Positions 1 through 7,964 of a stretch of DNA of 45,981 nt are shown here, piece by piece (the stretch's first letter is position 1; each line of letters starts with the position of its first letter). The DNA is from Corallococcus exercitus. Its GTDB lineage: Bacteria > Myxococcota > Myxococcia > Myxococcales > Myxococcaceae. Position numbers and translations under genes: made by a program. The stretch covers positions 1 through 45,981 of the forward strand of contig NZ_RAVW01000018.1 of the NCBI RefSeq assembly GCF_003611585.1, in the 5' to 3' direction. The notes under the pieces are model-generated. The model saw nothing but the letters and a program-made list of their open reading frames with translations, was not told the origin of the DNA and ran no database searches.

Positions 1-1
1 C

Positions 2-646
2 AGTGCAGTACCCTCCCCATCCGAGGTGCCCCCCGCTGTGAAGGAAAGTCCCTCTGTGCCTGCCCCCACGAATCCGTCCTCGAATCCGCCCGCAGCGAAG
101 CCGCCCATGAAGTCCGCGCCCGCTTTCAGCCGTGGATTCCTCAAGAAGTGCGCGGAGGCGGGGGCGTTGGCCGCCGCGCTGTTGGGCTGTCCCGCGCAGC
201 AGGTGCAGCCCACGCAGGAGCGTTGCTCCGCAGCGGCAGTGGACGGCGTTTGGAGGGTTGGCCTCGATGACGGCTCCACAGCGACAATCATCGTTGACGC
301 GAAGCAGCCCTACTTGAGATCGCCCGACGAATGCAAAGCCGCTGGCCGCGTATGGCGAGACGGTGAGTGCTTGACCCTGCTGGGCGATGGGAAGCTCGAA
401 TCCGTCATTGATCATGAAATCGGCAGGTTGCCCAAGGGCTCGCGGCTCTACGGGCGGGTGTGGACAGAAGGGGCGACGGTGGTGGGCCGCTACACGCGAG
501 CCCGGATGCCCAATGGCGAGGAACACGAAGTCTGCGTGTCCCTCTCATCCAATGGGGGCTTGGACAAGCTGCCCGGCTCCAAGCCCGGTGCCGCGCTGGT
601 GCGCCCAAGAGACGCTGCGACATTCATCACAAAGCAGTGGCATTGA
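2..646 (+). CDS. C-terminal part of a probable Ser/Thr protein kinase (5' end outside window), or a lipoprotein
   Basis: The reading frame is open to the left edge, so the true start is probably outside the window. The visible part has a Pro/Ser/Ala-rich linker, a hydrophobic stretch ending in ALLGC, and a globular tail of about 150 residues with several Cys, ending in a region containing LYGRVWTEG, GRYTRARMPNGEE and PGSKPGAALV. I remember this tail as the C-terminal extension of many myxobacterial Ser/Thr kinases, and a kinase-like gene follows, so I read this as the end of such a kinase. The alternative is a free lipoprotein starting at the ATG at 107, with LLGC as lipobox and lipidated Cys28. 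No strong ribosome binding site precedes GTG 26 or ATG 107. The kinase reading rests on family memory and context; no catalytic motif is visible in the window. Confidence 0.55.
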   Translation, partial: SAVPSPSEVPPAVKESPSVPAPTNPSSNPPAAKPPMKSAPAFSRGFLKKCAEAGALAAALLGCPAQQVQPTQERCSAAAVDGVWRVGLDDGSTATIIVDAKQPYLRSPDECKAAGRVWRDGECLTLLGDGKLESVIDHEIGRLPKGSRLYGRVWTEGATVVGRYTRARMPNGEEHEVCVSLSSNGGLDKLPGSKPGAALVRPRDAATFITKQWH

Positions 647-831
647 GGCCGGGCGTAAAGGCGCGTTACAGAGAGACGCCTGAAAACCGTCCCTAATAGC
701 CATAGCCACAGGGTTGCGATAATGCCGAGTCTTCAACCCGTGGCGTCCTTCTCTTTCGGGCCTACCTGCCAGTAATTTCCTTCCTGCATGGGTGCGGCGT
801 CCGCTCCCGCTCGCCCGCAAGGAGATGGCCT

Positions 832-1980
832 ATGCCGTACTCGGGTACTTCCCTGTTTCCCGAAGGACTGGTGCTCTTTTCGATCAAGGGTGCCACTTAC
901 GAAATGCTGGAAGACCTGGGCCCCGGCCATCATGGCGAGCGCGTCCTGTCGGCCCTCCAGCGCGTCAAGGGCAAGGTGGTCCGCCGAGTCGTCCTCAAAG
1001 CGCTGCCGCTGTCTGACTCCGCGGCGGTGTGGAAGGAGGCACGCAAGCGACTGGAGGAAGAGATCCAGTTGGCCACCTTCCTCCGACACCCGAACATCGC
1101 CTGCGTGCATGGAGCGCACAAAGCCAAGGGGACCCTGTTTGTCATTACGGAAGCTGTCGCCGGCTTCTCGCTGAATACACTCCTTGACGTCGCGGCAGTG
1201 CGGGGGAGCTATTTCCCCGAATCCTTCATGCTGTATGTCGGGGCCAAGATCGCGGGGGCCCTGGCGCACGCGCACACCTGCCGGAGTGCACAGGGGGATC
1301 CGCTGAAAATCGTCCACCGCGCGATTGACCCGACACGCATCCGCGTGACCTTCGATGGACAGGTCAAATTGACGGACTTTGGCGTGGCGTCCGCACGACT
1401 TCCCGGCCAGCGCACCACGCGGCGTCCCGACACCCGGGGCGAAGTCTTTTGGGCTTCTCCGGAGGCATTGCTAGGCCAGCCCGAGGACGCGCGTTCGGAC
1501 CTGTTCATGCTGGGAACGGTGCTGCTGGAATTCGCCACCGGCAAACACCTGCTCAGTGCCTACAACCTGCTTCCGAAGGATTTATGGGTGCTGGTCCCGG
1601 AAGAGGAAACGGAGCCGCTGCGCAGTGCCATCGCTCGGATGAGGAACGCATGGCGCGGGGTGGATCCGGAGGAGACGATATTGCGTGCGGTCACCTTCAC
1701 CCCGGCCGACGTAGAAGCGGCGACACAAACGCTTTCAGAGCCCACGCGGGCTATCTTCCGCAAGCTGCTGCGGCGTAAACCAGCAGAGCGGCACATGTCC
1801 GCGCTGACGCTGCAAGACGACTTGGCGAAGGTGCTGCGCGCGCGAGGGAGCTACACCGCCAGGATGGCCGCGCAGGAGATTCAAGCAGCGCTTCGAGGGG
1901 CCGGACAAGCAATGGCCGAGGAGAGCCCAAAGAATCTGAGGAACCAAGACTTCATCACGACGGAACCAAGCCCGGCATGA
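832..1980 (+). CDS. Ser/Thr protein kinase-fold protein, probable pseudokinase
   Basis: A 382-residue protein spanning a eukaryote-like kinase domain. Visible elements in order: glycine loop GPGHHG (about residues 30-35), VAIK-type lysine in VVLKAL (K56), a helix-C-like Glu run (75-77), DFG at 182-184, a SPE-type activation-segment end (209-211) and ARSDLFMLG (220-228). The catalytic loop is not canonical. HRDxKPEN reads HRAIDPTR at 162-169, so the catalytic Asp is Ala164, the Lys is Asp166 and the metal-binding Asn is Arg169. Nucleotide binding may survive but phosphotransfer should be lost or strongly reduced, suggesting a scaffold or allosteric partner. The ATG at 832 is preceded by AAGGAG with about 8 nt spacing. 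There is no transmembrane segment. The preceding gene may be another kinase, and together they could form a kinase/pseudokinase pair. Confidence 0.85.
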   Translation: MPYSGTSLFPEGLVLFSIKGATYEMLEDLGPGHHGERVLSALQRVKGKVVRRVVLKALPLSDSAAVWKEARKRLEEEIQLATFLRHPNIACVHGAHKAKGTLFVITEAVAGFSLNTLLDVAAVRGSYFPESFMLYVGAKIAGALAHAHTCRSAQGDPLKIVHRAIDPTRIRVTFDGQVKLTDFGVASARLPGQRTTRRPDTRGEVFWASPEALLGQPEDARSDLFMLGTVLLEFATGKHLLSAYNLLPKDLWVLVPEEETEPLRSAIARMRNAWRGVDPEETILRAVTFTPADVEAATQTLSEPTRAIFRKLLRRKPAERHMSALTLQDDLAKVLRARGSYTARMAAQEIQAALRGAGQAMAEESPKNLRNQDFITTEPSPA

Positions 1981-2157
1981 GCTCGCTTCTCGACGGCCAG
2001 TACCATGGAGAGTCCTACGTCGCTTTGAGTTCGTGGAACTCGCCCAGTGCGAAGGAGCGAAAAGCGTCCAGTGAAGTCCAGCCTGCCGTACGCCTCAACG
2101 GTTCTCCACGCTGCGTCGCCTCATACCAGGCCTCCTCAATCGAGAGCCAGCACGGCA

Positions 2158-3330
2158 ATGATCGAAAATAGAACCCACATCGCACTAATGCAGCGAGGGT
2201 TTGACTCAGGACTCGCCCAAAAAATCATCCAGGCAGGAGAAACGATCTCATCCCTAAAACAAAAACCAGGAGAACAACTCGCCGCCCTCGGGATACCCGA
2301 ACACCTCATACATGCACTTCAATCCGAAAACAGACCTCCCATCCCCGAGGCCACCCTGCGCAAGGTGCTACACGAAAGCGCGTGGGCATGCAGCATTTGC
2401 CGAAAAGGCAATGTATCGATCATCCTCCACCACATCGACGAGTGGTCCGACTCCAGAGACCATGACGAATCCAACCTGATCACGTTGTGCCTCAATCACC
2501 ATGGCGAGGCGCATACAAAGCGCGAACTCGGGCAGAACCTGACACCAAGCCGTCTCCGCGAAGCCAAGGCGAGATGGACCGCCCAAGTAATCCAAACAAG
2601 CGCCGCAGCAATTCTCAAGCCCACTAACGAGCTAACGAATGAATTCTGGGACTACTTCAACCACGTCCGCCTCCCGCAGTGTCTTCATCTCGCAGGCATA
2701 GATGTCACTCTCCAACAACCCATGCACCAATGGTTGCTGGGACTTGGCCTGATAAATGAAGATGGCACGGCTCGCATTCCCGAGGACAAGGATCCATCCA
2801 AATATAAATTCATATATCAACTCTACGGTTCGGGCCTTGCAGGACCAGGACCGAACGTGTACCGCTTCTATCGATGGATGATCGAAACACTGCTACAGAG
2901 CGTCCGCTGGGTTGATCTAACAAACAACTGGGAGCGGAAGAGCATCAAGGGTCTTGTTACGCCTGGAACCATCGTGGTCTGCCGAGGCGCGCACACCTTC
3001 AAGCAACTAGACGGTGTGTCGAAAGAAGGAATCAACCAGATGCGGAGGGTTCGCCGAAAGAAGGACAAAATTGAATTGTCCTTTATCATTGACGCATGGG
3101 AATCGACATCATCCTCGTCATACTGGGGCCACCTAACGAGAAAGTCCTCGGCAATGTCCATCAGTGTCGTGCGTTCATTGGATGAGCAGGCTGGCGTTTT
3201 AACCATGCCTGCGACATGTCTCGCGATTGGGACGGGCTTTGGGCCATACCCAACGAGTGACTGCCCCTATGATGGCTATTCTGGTCACTCCCCAGAAGAT
3301 GGAGACTCTTCCTCGGGAATTGACATCTAG
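2158..3330 (+). CDS. Orphan HNH endonuclease-domain protein
   Basis: I place the start at ATG 2158, giving 390 residues; the frame is open further upstream but that part has no domain character. Residues 10-55 form a short helical module (RGFDSGLAQKIIQAGETI, then LAALGIPEHLI) like the helix-hairpin-helix-type modules seen before nuclease domains. Residues 76-140 hold an HNH motif: C78-x2-C81, HHI at 91-93, NLITLC at 106-111, HH at 114-115 and H119, so a structural zinc and the catalytic His are present. Residues 150-390 are a C-terminal domain I do not recognise. The gene is visibly richer in A/T than its neighbours and has no partner methylase or immunity gene beside it. It may be a horizontally acquired defence or restriction nuclease; the biological role is inference. 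Confidence 0.8.
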   Translation: MIENRTHIALMQRGFDSGLAQKIIQAGETISSLKQKPGEQLAALGIPEHLIHALQSENRPPIPEATLRKVLHESAWACSICRKGNVSIILHHIDEWSDSRDHDESNLITLCLNHHGEAHTKRELGQNLTPSRLREAKARWTAQVIQTSAAAILKPTNELTNEFWDYFNHVRLPQCLHLAGIDVTLQQPMHQWLLGLGLINEDGTARIPEDKDPSKYKFIYQLYGSGLAGPGPNVYRFYRWMIETLLQSVRWVDLTNNWERKSIKGLVTPGTIVVCRGAHTFKQLDGVSKEGINQMRRVRRKKDKIELSFIIDAWESTSSSSYWGHLTRKSSAMSISVVRSLDEQAGVLTMPATCLAIGTGFGPYPTSDCPYDGYSGHSPEDGDSSSGIDI

Positions 3331-3580
3331 CTCGCTTGAATGCGGTGACGGCCTGTGTCCGTCAGAGAACGGTGTCATGGACCGCACGCGGCTGGATCAA
3401 CCGGAGCGCGACTCCCGTTCGCTTAGGACGGGCCGCGAGCTGCGGCCACTTGCCTGCATGCAGAAGAGGTGAGCGTCAAGGGATTTGACGCGTGAAAGGG
3501 CTCAGCAGATGCGCTTCCGTTCCTGCGCTTGCGGTGAGGGGGGTGAGGCGAACGGAGCCCGTGAACCTCCAGTCGCGCGT

Positions 3581-3811
3581 GTCGCGGTCCCAGCGCTCAA
3601 AGTGATGTGGCACCTCCCGGGGGTGATGGGCCCCGGCCGCGTAGGCTGGCTGTTCTTCGGGGCCGTGCTCTACGCCGTGGGCGCGGTGGTGTACGCGCGC
3701 CGTTGGCCCGACCCCGTACCCAGCGTGTTCGGCTACCACGAGGTCTTCCACCTCATGGTCGTCGCCGCGACCGCCATGCACTACGCCGTGCTGATGGACT
3801 GCGTGGGGGGG
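3581..3811 (+). pseudogene. Relic of a hemolysin III (HlyIII/TrhA) family membrane protein
   Basis: The frame encodes a C-terminal piece of a HlyIII-family protein. It contains VGWLFFGAVLYAVGAVVYAR, followed by PDPVPSVFGYHEVFHLMVV and then AMHYAVL. The GYHEVFH and MHY histidines match the conserved metal-site histidines at the end of that seven-helix family. The first helices are absent, and the upstream in-frame sequence (3485-3580) has no membrane character. The segment KVMWHLPG running directly into VMGPGRVGW may mark an internal deletion. It is a non-functional remnant that ends abruptly near 3811, where another relic begins. Confidence 0.7.
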
Positions 3812-3812
3812 G

Positions 3813-3992
3813 TTAGGGATTGCCGACAGGTTCCCGCTTGAGAAGGCGGCGAAACAGCTGAAGAAGGAGCGAGGCGCTGCCACGGCATGTGGACATTTGT
3901 TTGTCATTGGCGTGACCACCCAAGCGCACAAAGACGCGCTGCCGCAAGAGAATCAAAACCTGAATATCGTCGTCACGGGATGCAAGCGATGA
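3813..3992 (+). pseudogene. C-terminal relic of a DUF6310-like (possible toxin/nuclease-like) gene
   Basis: A frame running to the TGA at 3990-3992 encodes DRFPLEKAAKQLKKERGA, TACGHLFVIGVTTQAHKDAL and LNIVVTGCKR. From memory this pattern (ER..A.ACG..FVIGV.TQAHKDAL) resembles the C-terminal end of myxobacterial DUF6310 proteins, which commonly lie just before DUF5953 genes. The frame is closed upstream by TGA at 3792-3794 and has no start, so only the tail survives. Its stop overlaps the DUF5953 start as ATGA, preserving what looks like an ancestral translational coupling. The family assignment is from recall and moderate; the overlap and truncation are seen directly. Confidence 0.5.
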
Positions 3993-4744
3993 CCACACGA
4001 AAACGCCTCGAGCTGAACGTCTACGCGCCTGCGCTCGTGAGGGATGACGGCCGCACACTCGCTGTCGTCCGTGGTGTAGAGCTGGCGCTGCCCGGCTTGC
4101 GCCTGGAGTGGGAAATCGACAAAGAAGGGCGTCCCATCGAGGTACCGCAACGCGAAGCCTGGCTCGCTGAGGCAGCAACACGCGGAAAGCTCCCGTTGCT
4201 ATGCAACGGCGACGAGAGCCACCCCGTGACCATTTCCGGGCTGCGGCGATTCGCCAGCGCGAGCGCTGGCGGTCAACCACAGTTCCAGGTCCATGCGAAG
4301 CTGCCACTGGACGCGCCCGTCGTCACGGCAGCCGCAAACGTGCTTGAAGCCGTGACCGAGGGCATACGCGCATACTGGGGGCAGGCAACGCCGGACGGCG
4401 CTGCGCTGGACATCGCGTATCAGATCGCCCCCACGCTGGAAGGACCACCCTCCCCGCGCCGGGGGTTGCCCGCGCTGAAGCTCTTCCAGCACATCCGTTC
4501 GCCCGAGATCCCCTACTACCTCGGGTGGTTGAACTACTGGTCAGCCGCTGCCGCACGGGCCATCGGGTTCCCGGATCCTGCTCGTGATGCCGAATTGCTG
4601 TCACGGTCGCGGCGAACGCCGTCGGGCGGGTGGGTCGTGCAACTCACGGAGGAGCCCCTCGATTTGGACGCCCCTGCCCACCTGGACGCGCTCAAGCGGG
4701 CCTACGAGCGCTTCCCCGAAATCGGCGGGCGTCTGGTGCCCTGA
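3989..4744 (+). CDS. DUF5953 family protein
   Basis: A 251-residue soluble protein starting at the ATG in the ATGA overlap with the preceding relic. I recognise the family from RLELNVYAPALV near the start, the central LPLLCNGDES and IRSPEIPYYLGWLNYWSAAA blocks, and the end ALKRAYERFPEIGGRL. DUF5953 is known to me mainly from myxobacteria, often next to DUF6310 or toxin-like genes, and has no established function. A role as partner or immunity protein for the upstream gene would fit, but that is inference from position. If so, this copy is now an orphan, because only the tail of the upstream gene is left. No signal peptide or membrane segment is seen. An earlier ATG at 3980 is possible. Confidence 0.75.
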   Translation: MTTRKRLELNVYAPALVRDDGRTLAVVRGVELALPGLRLEWEIDKEGRPIEVPQREAWLAEAATRGKLPLLCNGDESHPVTISGLRRFASASAGGQPQFQVHAKLPLDAPVVTAAANVLEAVTEGIRAYWGQATPDGAALDIAYQIAPTLEGPPSPRRGLPALKLFQHIRSPEIPYYLGWLNYWSAAAARAIGFPDPARDAELLSRSRRTPSGGWVVQLTEEPLDLDAPAHLDALKRAYERFPEIGGRLVP

Positions 4745-4971
4745 CCCAGGACGGAGAGGGATTGTCGGACAGCGCACGCCTGATCGGCCTGGGCATCCGT
4801 CCCGAGCACATCCACACGCCGGCCGCTTCGCCCCTTCACTGAAGAACGCTGGACCGCCAGTTCCCACGTCCCTGCCCCGGGCACGGTTGTTCCGGAGCCG
4901 TCGTGCCCAAAGCTTCGCGGGGAGTGCCTGACGCACGTGCAGCCCTCCTGAGCGTCGGGCCGGGAGGAACC

Positions 4972-5742
4972 ATGGCGAGTTCACGAACGGTGGCCCTGCG
5001 GGAGGTCCCGCCCCGGGATGCCTCTTCCCAGGAAGACCTCCTTCCGGGGCGCTGGAGCCGGGCCGCTTCGACGGTGGTCGCGGGAACGCTGATGTCCCTG
5101 GGACTGAGACGCCGCTCGCTCGGGGGCACGGTGATGGCCCTGGCCAGCGGCGCCCTGCTCTACCAGGGCCTGCACTCCCGGAAGCGTGCTCCGTCCACGG
5201 GGGGCAGGACAGCACTCCGCCGCGTCTCCACGGGCGCGGAAGCGCGACGCGAGCCGCTCGTGGAGGTGGAGCGCACGATCACCGTGGGCCGTCCGGCGGA
5301 GGAGTTGTACCGCCTGTGGAGTGAGCCCTCCACGCTGAGCCGCCTCATGGCGCACTTCGCGGACGTCACGTCCACACGGGGCGGGGATGGCCGCCACTGG
5401 CAGATCCACGGGCCCATGGGGCGCGAGCTGAGCTGGGACTCGCGCATCGTGGAAGACCGTCCGCCGGAGCTCCACCGCTGGGAGTCCACGGAGGACAGCC
5501 CCGTGAAGGTCCAGGGCCAGGTGCGCTTCAAGCCCGCGCCCGCGGACTTCGGCACGGAGGTGACGCTGCACCTCGCCTTCTCTCCCCCGGGTGGCGCGCT
5601 GGGCGAGGCGCTGGCGAAGCGGATGCGCGGCATCCCGGCCATGCAGGTGATGAAGTCGCTGCGCCGGTTCAAGAGCCTGGCGGAGACCGGAGAGATTCCC
5701 ACGCTGGACCACAACCCCTCCGCTCGCGTGAGCGCGGACTGA
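4972..5742 (+). CDS. SRPBCC / polyketide cyclase-dehydrase-like protein with membrane N-terminus
   Basis: A 256-residue protein starting at ATG 4972 behind GGGAGGA. Residues about 38-66 hold a weakly hydrophobic Gly/Ala/Leu stretch (VVAGTLMSLGLRRRSLGGTV then MALASGALLYQGL), as in the DUF2892-like heads of some SRPBCC proteins. Residues about 98-235 form a START-like fold, opening with VEVERTITVGRPAEELYRLW and containing a LSRLMAHFADV helix, WDSRIVEDRPPELHRWES and VKVQGQVRFKPAP. Such proteins bind hydrophobic ligands or act as stress-related accessory proteins, but the substrate cannot be read from sequence. The gene lies 19 bases upstream of the zinc alcohol dehydrogenase and is probably cotranscribed. 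This SRPBCC plus zinc-alcohol-dehydrogenase pairing occurs in many proteobacteria in stress-type clusters. Confidence 0.8.
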   Translation: MASSRTVALREVPPRDASSQEDLLPGRWSRAASTVVAGTLMSLGLRRRSLGGTVMALASGALLYQGLHSRKRAPSTGGRTALRRVSTGAEARREPLVEVERTITVGRPAEELYRLWSEPSTLSRLMAHFADVTSTRGGDGRHWQIHGPMGRELSWDSRIVEDRPPELHRWESTEDSPVKVQGQVRFKPAPADFGTEVTLHLAFSPPGGALGEALAKRMRGIPAMQVMKSLRRFKSLAETGEIPTLDHNPSARVSAD

Positions 5743-5761
5743 CCCAGAGGAGCACGAAACC

Positions 5762-6931
5762 ATGCGAGCCCTTTGCTGGAATGGAGTGAACGACCTGCGC
5801 GTGGAGACCGTCCCCGACCCGGAGATCGTCAACCCGCACGACGCCATCCTCCGCGTCACCCTGTCGACGACGTGCGGGTCCGACCTGCACTTCATCGACG
5901 GCTACCTCCCGACGATGAAGGCGGGCGACATCATCGGCCATGAGTTCATGGGCGAGGTCGTGGAGGTGGGGCGCGACGTGAAGAAGGTGAAGAAGGGGGA
6001 CCGGGTGGTGGTGCCCTCGTTCATCGTCTGTGGCAGTTGCTGGTACTGCGACCACCAGCTCTGGTCGCTGTGTGACAACACCAACCCGAAGCCCGAGTAC
6101 CAGCAGGTGGCGTTCGGCTACCCCACGGCCGGCATCTACGGCTACACGCACGCCTTCGGCGGCTACGCGGGCGCGCATGCCCAGTTCGTCCGGGTGCCCT
6201 ACGCCGACAACGACTGCTTCCTCGTGCCGGAGGGCCTGCGCGACGAACAGGTCCTCTTCCTCTCCGACGCGGCCCCCACGGGCTACATGGGCGCGGACTT
6301 CTGCGGCATCCAGCCGGGCGCCACCATCGCCGTGTGGGGCGCGGGCGGCGTGGGGCTGATGGCCATGCGCAGCGCGTACCTGCTGGGCGCCGAGCGCGTC
6401 ATCGCCGTGGACCGCTTCCCGGAGCGCCTGGCCATGGCGGAGAAGTTCGTCGGCGCGGAAGCGCTCGACTACAGCCAGGTGGAGAGCGTGGTGGACGTGC
6501 TGCGGGAGATGACCGGAGGCCGAGGGCCGGATGCATGCATCGACGCGGTGGGCATGGAGGCCCATGGCACCGGGCCGGCTTACGCGTATGACCGGGCCAA
6601 GCAGGCGCTGCACCTGCACTCGGACCGGGGGCAGGCCGTGCGCGAGGCCATCCTCGCCTGCCGCAAGGGCGGCACGCTGTCCGTGCTGGGCGTGTACGGC
6701 CTGATGGACAAGTTCCCCCTGGGCGCCATCATGAACAAGGGCCTCACGCTGCGCACCGCGCAGCAGCACGGGCAGAAGTACCTGCCCCGCCTGCTGGAGC
6801 ACGTGGCGAAGGGAGAACTGGATCCCTCGTTCCTCGCCACGCACCGCTTCTCGCTGGAGGACGCGCCCAAGGGCTACGAGATGTTCAAGAAGAAGGAGGA
6901 TGGCTGCGTGCGGGCCGTGTTCACGTCCTGA
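5762..6931 (+). CDS. Zinc-dependent alcohol dehydrogenase (formaldehyde-dehydrogenase-like MDR family)
   Basis: A 389-residue medium-chain dehydrogenase at the family's normal length. Catalytic zinc ligands are C38 in TTCGSDLH and H60-E61 in GHEFMGEVVEVG. Structural zinc cysteines are C90, C93, C96 and C104. The NAD-binding Rossmann motif GAGGVG is at 193-198, followed by an acidic residue after the second strand (VIAVDRF). An insertion with EYQQVAFGYPTAGIYGYTHA and the GPAYAYDRAKQ region are typical of glutathione-independent formaldehyde dehydrogenase-like enzymes, so it probably oxidises an alcohol or aldehyde with NAD. The ATG is preceded by AGAGGAG at good spacing. It follows the SRPBCC gene and is followed by a strong GC hairpin. 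The exact substrate is unknown. Confidence 0.9.
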   Translation: MRALCWNGVNDLRVETVPDPEIVNPHDAILRVTLSTTCGSDLHFIDGYLPTMKAGDIIGHEFMGEVVEVGRDVKKVKKGDRVVVPSFIVCGSCWYCDHQLWSLCDNTNPKPEYQQVAFGYPTAGIYGYTHAFGGYAGAHAQFVRVPYADNDCFLVPEGLRDEQVLFLSDAAPTGYMGADFCGIQPGATIAVWGAGGVGLMAMRSAYLLGAERVIAVDRFPERLAMAEKFVGAEALDYSQVESVVDVLREMTGGRGPDACIDAVGMEAHGTGPAYAYDRAKQALHLHSDRGQAVREAILACRKGGTLSVLGVYGLMDKFPLGAIMNKGLTLRTAQQHGQKYLPRLLEHVAKGELDPSFLATHRFSLEDAPKGYEMFKKKEDGCVRAVFTS

Positions 6932-6956
6932 GCGGCAATGCCTGGCAGCGGGTGCG

Positions 6957-6984
6957 GACCGGCCGGATGCGCTTCCGGCCGGTC
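6957..6984 (+). terminator. Hairpin downstream of the alcohol dehydrogenase
   Basis: A perfect 10-bp inverted repeat, GACCGGCCGG and CCGGCCGGTC, flanks an 8-nt loop 25 bases after the stop codon. There is no T-run after it, so it may be a processing or pausing structure rather than a classical intrinsic terminator. Confidence 0.45.
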
Positions 6985-7166
6985 GTGGAGCCGAGGCCCT
7001 GCGCCATGAACCGTCCAGAACCCAGGCCTTCGCACGCGGGAGCGTCCAGTCCACGGCAGAACCCTGCCTGGTGCTGGCGACAGGAAGGCCCGGCCCCATC
7101 GAGCGCCCTACCCTTGCGCCGCGCGAACACGGCAGGCCGCCGCTCCGCGCAGGGGAGACGAACGCC

Positions 7167-7592
7167 ATGGGTATCAGCAAGGGCAGTGCGCAGTGGAACG
7201 GTGGGCTGAAGGACGGCAAGGGTTCGATGAAGCCGGGGCACGCCGCGGAGGTGCCCTTCTCGCTGGGCACCCGCTTCGAGGGTCAGCCGGGCAGCAACCC
7301 GGAGGAGCTCATCGGCGCGGCGCTCTCCGGGTGCTTCTCCATGGCCCTGTCGCTGGGGCTGGAGAAGGCGGGCCTGAAGCCCACGCGCATCCAGACGAAC
7401 GCGGACGTGCAGCTGGACAAGCAGGACGAGGGCTTCGCCATCACCACCATCGCGCTGAGCACCGAGGCCACCGTCCCCGGCGCCAATGACGCTCAATTCC
7501 AGAAGATCGCCGAGGAGACCAAGAAGGGCTGCCCCGTCTCCAAGGCGCTCGCGGGCGTGAACATCACGCTCAAGGCGAAGCTCGCGACCTGA
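7167..7592 (+). CDS. osmC: OsmC family peroxiredoxin
   Basis: A 141-residue protein starting at ATG 7167 behind AGGGGAG; earlier in-frame starts lack family similarity. OsmC-type proteins reduce organic hydroperoxides in the cytoplasm using two cysteines. These are present as C56 in SGCFSMAL and C122 in GCPVSKAL. The N-terminal SAQWNGGLKDGKG strands and FSLGTRFEG loop also fit the OsmC subgroup rather than Ohr. Length is normal. It is probably a single gene: a hairpin lies on each side (6957-6984 and 7600-7622), and a lipoprotein gene converges on it. Confidence 0.92.
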   Translation: MGISKGSAQWNGGLKDGKGSMKPGHAAEVPFSLGTRFEGQPGSNPEELIGAALSGCFSMALSLGLEKAGLKPTRIQTNADVQLDKQDEGFAITTIALSTEATVPGANDAQFQKIAEETKKGCPVSKALAGVNITLKAKLAT

Positions 7593-7599
7593 TGGACCC

Positions 7600-7622
7600 G
7601 CGCCGGCCTCAGCCGCCGGCGC
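7600..7622. terminator. Convergent-gene hairpin
   Basis: A perfect 8-bp inverted repeat GCGCCGGC / GCCGGCGC with a 7-nt loop lies just after osmC and runs into the 3' end of the converging lipoprotein gene. Its position suggests a bidirectional terminator, although it lacks an obvious T-run. Confidence 0.4.
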
Positions 7623-7860
7623 ATGCGTCCCGGCAGTCCTGCCGGCACGCGACGACCTCGGGCGTGTTGCCCACGCAGGTCGCGTAGCACTGGGACAGGC
7701 ACGGCGTGAGCGCATGCTCCGCCGAGCCGGGGTCCTCACCGGCCGGCTCCTCTCCCGGGCTGGCCTCCTCCGGGGGGTTGTCCGGCGGAGCGGCATCCGC
7801 TGGGCCACAGGCCGCCAGGAGCCATCCCATCGAGGCCAGCGCCACCAGGTACCGCCGCAT
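7609..7860 (-). CDS. Small Cys-rich lipoprotein
   Basis: An 83-residue protein with a clear lipoprotein signal (MRRYLVALASMGWLLAAC; lipobox LAAC, lipidated Cys18). An acidic Pro/Glu linker follows, then a C-terminal segment with six cysteines in the pattern C-x3-C-x3-C-x9-C-x3-C-x3-C (CLSQCYATC, later CRQDCRDAC). This spacing suggests a small disulfide-stabilised helical hairpin. I do not recognise the family. The ATG is preceded by AGAGGAAAG on the minus strand. It is divergent from the sigma-factor operon, with 104 bases between starts, so the two may share a regulatory region, but no operator was identified. Confidence 0.75.
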   Translation of the reverse strand: MRRYLVALASMGWLLAACGPADAAPPDNPPEEASPGEEPAGEDPGSAEHALTPCLSQCYATCVGNTPEVVACRQDCRDACAGG

Positions 7861-7964
7861 GAGCTTTCCTCTCGCCAGCTGAGAAAGATCTCACTCTAGC
7901 CGCGAATCCGCGTGGAAGAATCCAGGCCCGTGGCCGATTCGTGCCAGGGAGGTCTTCTTCGCAG

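Noticed and set aside
1977-2171. 64-residue frame starting ATGA over the kinase stop
   Set aside because: No ribosome binding site, no domain, and it runs into the start of the HNH gene; looks like non-coding sequence with a chance overlap.
4745-4971. Possible short gene after DUF5953
   Set aside because: Frames here have no start with a ribosome binding site and no recognisable motif.
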